From NCBI GenBank assembly GCA_051294375.1, contig CM119268.1:8976733-9040732 (forward strand): DNA of 64,000 nt. Direction: 5' to 3'. A program made the translations under genes and the position numbers. Positions within the stretch are counted from its first letter, which is position 1, and the number at the start of each line of letters is the position of its first letter. Positions 58,200 to 64,000 of the stretch are shown in pieces. The notes under the pieces are model-generated. The model had not been told where the DNA came from. It saw nothing but the letters and a program-made list of their open reading frames with translations, and made no database searches. Source of the DNA: Paraspadella gotoi. Taxonomy: Eukaryota; Chaetognatha.

Positions 58200-58279
58200 G
58201 TCTCCCTCTCTCTCCTTTCTCACCATCTTTTTTCCTAATACATTTCTCTTAGTCTTCGTCTCATCGAATATTGTTTCCA

Positions 58280-58316
<37 letters not shown>

Positions 58317-58375
58317 CTCTCCTCTCTCTCTCTCTCTTCTCTCACCTCATCTCTACCTCGTCTCTCTCTCTCTCC
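57828..58375 (+). repeat. (CTC)n and (CT)n tracts
   Basis: CTCCTC run 57828-57878, then CT-rich stretches 58070-58215 and 58280-58375. The Ser/Leu-rich frames across them are not genes. Confidence 0.9.
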
Positions 58376-58379
58376 ATTA

Positions 58380-59279
58380 TGGATTCTGGATGCGAGATGA
58401 CGTCTTCCCTTTTTTATTGTGGATTTTTTCCGCTAGTATCGTAAATCCCCGTTTGGTTTCCCTCTGCTCGTCTGAGTGAGTGAGTTAGCTTTTGGGTAAA
58501 GGAGCGTGGGTGCCCGAGTGTGGATGTTTGTTGTGGGAAGGTAAGAATTATAGGCTTCGGTTTTGCTTTCCGATTAGTTTTGAGTGGGCGTCGTTCAAAT
58601 AGTGGCCTCTATATTTGAGTGCCTGTCGCTTTTCATGTTTTATCTTTTTCTTGGTGCGTTATTTGATAGATTTAATGCATTGTATAAACTCGATTGCGTC
58701 GCTAGTATACGCATTACTCAAATACCCTTACATGGTCTCAATTACGATAATATTAGCAATTGTTTGCGTCACATATATATGCGACTCAATCTAAATGTTT
58801 TGCTGTTTTTTATTTTGTTGTTTTGTTGTTCGGTTTCTTTTTTTTTTTTTTTTTTTTTTGTAATCGTGGGTCTTGTTTTATCTTCTTTTCCGCTTTTGTT
58901 TACTATTTTCTCGTTTTTTTCCCGAAGGTTTCTTATCCTTTCCTTTCCTTTTCCCTTTTTTTTACTTTACTTTCCTATTTTACTTACCTTTCTTTTTCAC
59001 TTTCCTTTTCTATTCATTTTTTTTATTTTGGGGGTATTTTCTGCCACAACACTAATTTTTTATTCCTCTCCCTATTCAGACTTCAGTTCATTTTAATCTT
59101 ATTTTAATTTTGAAAAAAAATGAAAATCCAACGTTTTCCCTTTTGTTGTCGAAAACGAGAACATAGACTCTCTATTTTCGCCCTCTAACGTCATTCGATG
59201 AAGTTTTTTAGGGAAAACACCATCTTGATTCCTCTTCACCCGACGCCGACGGTTTACGATATCCTTCTAATGGAACGCG

Positions 59280-59320
<41 letters not shown>

Positions 59321-60370
59321 CTTCTCCTCTCTCTCATCTCTCTCTCTCTCTCCAAGCCACAACATTGAACAACAGTGAAGATTCCTTTTACTGTCTTCTG
59401 CTTCTAGATGTAAAATAAAGATTGAGTTGGAGTGAGAGATTGTCTTCAATCTTTCTTCTTTTATTTACGAAATGAAGGCGTCTCTCAACCCATTAACCAT
59501 GAAATCCATCTGAGCCAAGATTTTACAAATTCCATATTACTTACACACCACAATCGTTGAATTTGTTGCTGAATTGGTCAGCGGGGGATGTAATGCCATT
59601 TTGTTATTGGTGTCTTTTTTGCTCTTAACTGAACAATACTTCTTTCAACAGAAAATTTTTTTCTTGACAATAAAAAATCATGAAAACGACTCGTACCTCA
59701 ACAAACTAGTGACTGCGACGATGAGATAACATTTAATATTTAACCTAAATCTCTTATTATATTCGGCGATAATTTGGAACCGACCTTTTTCGTTCGAACC
59801 AGTTATGTTGACCTCGATCGCTTTAAATAAATCTATTTTGCGTTCGATACTCAAGAGATGGAATCGAATCCATAAAAATCTCATTCGAAGAGAAAATGGA
59901 ATTTCTTCGATTATCTTAGGCGCAAAACTCATTTCCTTAGTCCCTTACCTTTTACCCTCTTTTCAATCTACAAACCTTCTTTGTCATCAAATGGCTTCAG
60001 CACTGACTTACCGTTCGCATTCTCTGTCGTCCTCTCTCCTCAGCTCGCCCCAAAGTTCACTTACCCTCTCTCTCACCTTATTTTTTTATCTCGCAAGTTA
60101 TCTACCTATATTTTCCACCACCCAGCAGCTAAGCATAATCTCCCTCACATCTGAATTCACTCACCTCAAGTTTAGTCAAAACACAAAGCAACCAGCCCAC
60201 CATCTTTCTTTTATTCCAACCCCAACCCCATCCAACCAATCACCACCCCCATCCAACCAATCACCACTCTCCTTCAGCCTCGCACCCTCTCCTCGCCCAC
60301 AAAGTAAATTTGCTCCTCGGCAGGTTTTCGCTCTCCATTTAAAAAGGGGAGGAGATGGACAATTGATGAA
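58380..60370. other. no gene seen
   Basis: T-rich 58790-59110, CT tract 59284-59355, then mixed sequence. A long frame at 59805-60479 has ordinary composition at first but no motif and runs into the GA repeat; not called. Confidence 0.4.
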
Positions 60371-60375
60371 GAGTA

Positions 60376-60388
60376 GAGAGAGAGAAGA

Positions 60389-60474
<86 letters not shown>
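60376..60474 (+). repeat. (GA)n microsatellite
   Basis: Interrupted GA tract. Confidence 0.95.
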
Positions 60475-60651
60475 TATGAGGATTAATGGGCCGCGCCGTT
60501 TCGAAGCGGCTTCAACGGTGATTAATCTAGGGCCCCAACGAGATCATAAGAGTGAGATCAAATAGCTGAGCCGGCTCATCAGTGTCAATAACCCGGAGAC
60601 GAAGTAATAAAGAAAAGATTAGCCTATGATTGCTCAATGCCTATCTCTCGG

Positions 60652-60695
<44 letters not shown>

Positions 60696-60875
60696 TTTTC
60701 TCCAACCTGTTCGATTCTATAGCGACGCTTATCCTGGATAACTCGCTCATTCCTGTCAAAGCGAAACCTCGTATATCCCTTGCATTCTTTGCGCAGCAGA
60801 AGATTTATTTTCCACCGCGGCAGCCGCAGCCGCAGCCACAGCCGACGCCTGAGCCTCCATTGTTTCAATCTCCAG

Positions 60876-60984
60876 CTCTCTTACTTCCTCGGTCATGGGC
60901 GCCACAGCCGCTATCTTCACCGATGACCACGCTTACAGCGCGACGACGCTGTCGAAGATTTCCCATATCTCGAAGGACGATTAA
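60876..60984 (+). CDS. candidate last exon (cytoplasmic tail) of the IgSF gene
   Basis: After an acceptor (tgtttcaatctccag) a frame of 36 codons runs to TAA: SLTSSVMGATAAIFTDDHAY then SATTLSKISHISKDD. Codons end mostly in G/C, like exons 1-5, and the first base completes a codon, matching the phase-2 end of exon 5 (AG|C, Ser). Ser/Thr-rich text would suit a short cytoplasmic tail. Against it: no basic stop-transfer residues follow the helix, the implied intron is 23 kb, and CAG/GCC repeats lie just upstream. A possible AATAAA lies at 61500-61505. Confidence 0.3.
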
Positions 60985-61889
60985 AGATGTCGCTTTGACA
61001 GACGTCTTCGTTTTCATCCAAGGTGGAACGCCCTCTATCTTGAGTTAGTGAACCCACTGACTTCAACTCCCCTTTCGCTGGAAACCCTTTGGCGCCTGGA
61101 GGATTCCCTGTGGTTTTAATACTTCACATTAATTGGTCTTTCATGAAGTTGAAATCTGGGAGAAAGATAAGTTGATCTGTCAATGTGAGTTTCAAGCATA
61201 TTAGTCGCGGCAAACGTTTCATTTCTTGCCGTGATTTGCTTTAAACGTTCAAATCGACGAGGCCGATGTCTTTTAGCGTCAAAGCGATGAGATCGTTAGC
61301 GAAAGACATTTTCTACTAAAGAGATTCGGTGAAATGTTTTCCTTCGCTTCTTTTATTGTAAATTTGTGATTCTTCGGTTGAGTCACTGAAAAAAAAAAGT
61401 GAAGAAAATCTCCGAGTGATGAATGGAAGTAAAAACCACGGGAGGAGGAGGGATCTCAAGTGTGAATATAAATCCCAGCGGCGTTTGTGATCAAATGCGA
61501 ATAAATCCCCAGTGTTTGTGCCTTGTAAATTTGAGCGCGGAAGGCTGGATCTAATTCTGCGGGCATTAATTACCCGTTGGAGGTTAAACACAGTTATCGA
61601 ATATTTTCTCAGCGCGCTTGATTTAGGTGAAACGGAAAATATATATTTAGCATAAAATAAAATAAAAATAAATCTCGAAAACTAATTTTTTCCCCCCTTT
61701 TTTTTCTTTTACGTTTTCCCGCGCGCGATAAAAGGAAAAAAACAAATGGAGAAAGGACCCAAAGTCAATAAATTCCCTCAAAAGTAAACTTGTTATTTTC
61801 CAGAAAGAAAAAAGTCAACACTTTTTTCTCTCTCTCTTCCATATTCAGGCGCCGAAGGGACCGTTGGATATAATGAAACGAGTCGCTGC

Positions 61890-61985
61890 CAGAGCAGAGA
61901 GAGAGAGAGAGAGAGATTGAGACAGACGAAGAGGAGAGAGAGAGAGAGGAAGAGAGAGAGAGAGGAGAGAGAGGAGAGAGAGGCC
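61890..61985 (+). repeat. GA-rich microsatellite
   Basis: Interrupted GA tract. Confidence 0.93.
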
Positions 61986-62149
61986 AGAAACCTCGTTTGT
62001 ATCTTCCGCATCAAATAAACCAGAAAGGGACTAACTTTCTCTTTCCTTTTTCCTGAATGAAAGTCGGCGTCTGCCTTCCCCATCTCGATTACAAACAAAA
62101 CACCATTCCGCCTCCGATCATTACCGGGTTCATTTCCGGTCCCAGGGCC

Positions 62150-62195
62150 GCAGGGGGGTTGGGGGGTATTAGGGGGGGGGGTAGGGGGGTATGGA
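62150..62195 (+). repeat. G-rich run
   Basis: ggggggttggggggtattaggggggggggtaggggggt: several G runs of six or more, a possible G-quadruplex. Confidence 0.8.
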
Positions 62196-62219
62196 GGTTA
62201 ATATCGGTTTTAATAACGT

Positions 62220-63705
62220 AGTTCTCTCTCCTCTCTCTCCATCTTTTCTTCTTTTTTTCTCCTCTTTCTTTCTTTTCTCTTCTTCTTTGTTTTTCTTTTC
62301 TTTTATTTTTTCGCTCTCATTCTTTTCTTTCCTTTTCCTCTGTTTTCTCTTCCCTTAATCTCTTTTTCTTTTCTTCTTCTTTTACTCTTTTCTCTTTTTT
62401 TTATTCCTTTCTTTCTCCTATCTGAATCTCTGTCTTTTTCTTTTTTTTTTTTTTTTTTCTCTCTTTTTCTTCCTTCTTTTCTTTCCCCTTTTCTTCCTTT
62501 CTCTTCTTTCTTTTCTCTCTCTCCTCTCTTTTCCCCCTTTCTTTTCTTTTCTTCTCTCTTCTCTTCTTCGCCTTCTCTCTCTCTTTTCTCCTTCCTTTCT
62601 TTTCTTTCCTCCTTACCCGTATCTTTCTTTCCCCTCCGCCTTCTTTCTTCTTCTTCTCCATTCTCCTCCTTCTTTTCTATTCCCTCTCCTTTTTTTCTCT
62701 TTTCTTTCTTTCTTTTTCTTTTTCTCTTTCTTTCTCTTTCTTCCCTCTTCTCCCCTCCTTCTCTTCGGGCCCTCTGCTCTTTCGTCTTCTCTTTTTCTTT
62801 TTCTTCACTTTATTCCACCTTCTTTTTCTCTTCCTTTTTCTTTCTTTTCTTTTTTTCTTTTATCCATTCTCCTCTTTCCTCCTTTTTTCTTACTCCATTT
62901 CTGTTCTAATGTCTCTCTCTTTTCGTGTTTCTCTTTCTTCATTTCTTTCCTTACTCTTGTTCTTCTCTCTTTGTTCTTTTTTTGTTCTTTTCTCGCCTTG
63001 TCTCTTTCTTTTTACTCCTTTCTTTTTCCTTTTTCTTTATGTCGTTTTTTTCTTCTTCTTCTTTCCTCTCGTCTTTTCCGCTTTCTACTTCCCTCTCTCT
63101 TCCTTTTCTCTCTTTCTTTCTTCTCTCTTCTCCACTCCTCTCCTTCTCCTCGTTTTCTTTTTTCTTTCTCTCTTTTTTCTTACTCCTGCTCTTTCCCCTG
63201 TCTTCTTTCTTTTCGACCTCCTCCTTCCTCTCTTGCCGTTTCTCTCCTCCTTCTTTTCTTTCTTTTTTGTCTTTTGCTCGTGTCTTTTCCTTCCGTTCTA
63301 CTCCTCCTCTCTTCTTCTTCTTTTCTTTTTCTTTCCTCTCCCTTTCTTCTCGCTTTCTCATCTTCTGTCTTTTCTCTTCTCCTCTCCTCTCACTCTGCTC
63401 TTCTTTCTCTGATCTTCTCTCTTTCTTGTTTTTCTTTCTTCTTCTGTTCCCTTCTCTCTTTTCTTGTTTCTTGCCTGTTCCATCCCTTTCNNNNNNNNNN
63501 NNNNNNNNNNNNNNNCTTTTCTCTCTTTTTTCTCTCTTTCTTTCTTTTCTTCTTTCTTTCTTTATTTCTTTCTCTCATTCTTTCTTTCTCTTTCTTTCTT
63601 CTTTCTTATCTCTCTTTTCTTTCCTTCTTTCTTTCTTTCTTTTTTTTTNNNNNNNNNNNNNNNNNNNNNNNNNNNNNNNNNNNNNNNNNNNNNNNNNNNN
63701 NNNNT

Positions 63706-63736
<31 letters not shown>

Positions 63737-63745
63737 ATCTATCCC
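62220..63745 (+). repeat. 1.5-kb polypyrimidine low-complexity tract
   Basis: Almost pure T/C from 62220, built of CTTT, CTTTT and CCTT motifs, with a 25-N gap (63491-63515) and a 56-N gap (63649-63704). It ends in a (TTTC)n run to 63736. The long Phe/Leu/Ser frames on + and Lys/Glu/Arg frames on - are composition artefacts. Confidence 0.95.
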
Positions 63746-64000
63746 GAGTTTGAGGAAGGATCATTTTTCGAAAATTTTAACGCTTAAAAAAAAAGCAGAC
63801 AACGTATATTTGTGTTTGTTTTCTGTTGACTAAAACAGGAGATAGTTATGATTTATGGTAGAACTCAGCTCTTCATTATGTACGTATTCTACTCCCGCTA
63901 CCAACGAAAAAAAAAACTGAGTTGAAAACAATAACTGACAGAGTCACAACACTGAATGAGAAATTTTCTCGTCACAACAAAAAATGTGGACTCATTTTTT

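Noticed and set aside
62909-63833. 302-codon and similar frames at the end of the window
   Set aside because: Pure T/C low complexity translates to Phe/Leu/Ser; not a protein gene.

Overview
This is a metazoan nuclear genome fragment, not a bacterial one. It has spliced exons with GT/AG borders, an intron-bearing tRNA-Tyr, a decayed LINE reverse transcriptase, long AT-rich introns, very dense (GA)n/(CT)n microsatellites, and many assembly gaps. The style suggests an arthropod, perhaps a crustacean, but no single feature fixes the species. The sequence looks like a draft long-read assembly: repeated segments differ mainly by 1-2 nt indels, several gaps are exactly 10 or exactly 25 N, and gaps often end in microsatellites.

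The main gene is on the + strand: an immunoglobulin-superfamily-like, single-pass membrane protein in GC3-rich exons. Exon 1 (an Ig domain up to its second Cys) appears four times: 629-858, 4443-4689, 6156-6381, and inverted at 18103-18333. Exons 2 and 3 appear twice: 12287-12528/13024-13236 (indel-damaged) and 20094-20330/20840-21052 (open). Exon 4 (36646-36821) and exon 5 (37356-37608, stalk plus transmembrane helix) are single. Codon phases at the exon 2-3, 3-4 and 4-5 junctions all match, which is the strongest evidence for one gene. A possible cytoplasmic-tail exon lies at 60876-60984 and a possible alternative terminal exon at 22459-22543. The 5' end of the gene is outside the window.

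Layout. 1-8044: three tandem, unequal copies of a unit with exon 1; two of them also carry a tRNA His-Tyr-Ser cluster. 5669-11065 is repeated inverted at 14239-18828, and 11116-14087 is repeated directly at 18931-21912, giving arm - E1 - inverted arm - E2. 22.4-29.6 kb: two orphan minus-strand exons, one orphan plus-strand Cys-rich exon, and a decayed LINE at about 27.2-27.9 kb in AT-rich sequence. 29.7-39.6 kb: gap-rich, with trinucleotide/hexanucleotide repeats and exons 4 and 5. 39.6-64 kb: mostly intergenic or intronic, rich in microsatellites, with an unusual composite element (44788-46840) and an end of about 1.5 kb of polypyrimidine.

The most interesting items are the nested duplication, the repeated splice acceptor plus exon start before the transmembrane exon, the GC-palindrome/minisatellite element, and Ig-like domains that appear to lack their F-strand cysteine. 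Assembly error is a serious alternative explanation for the duplications.
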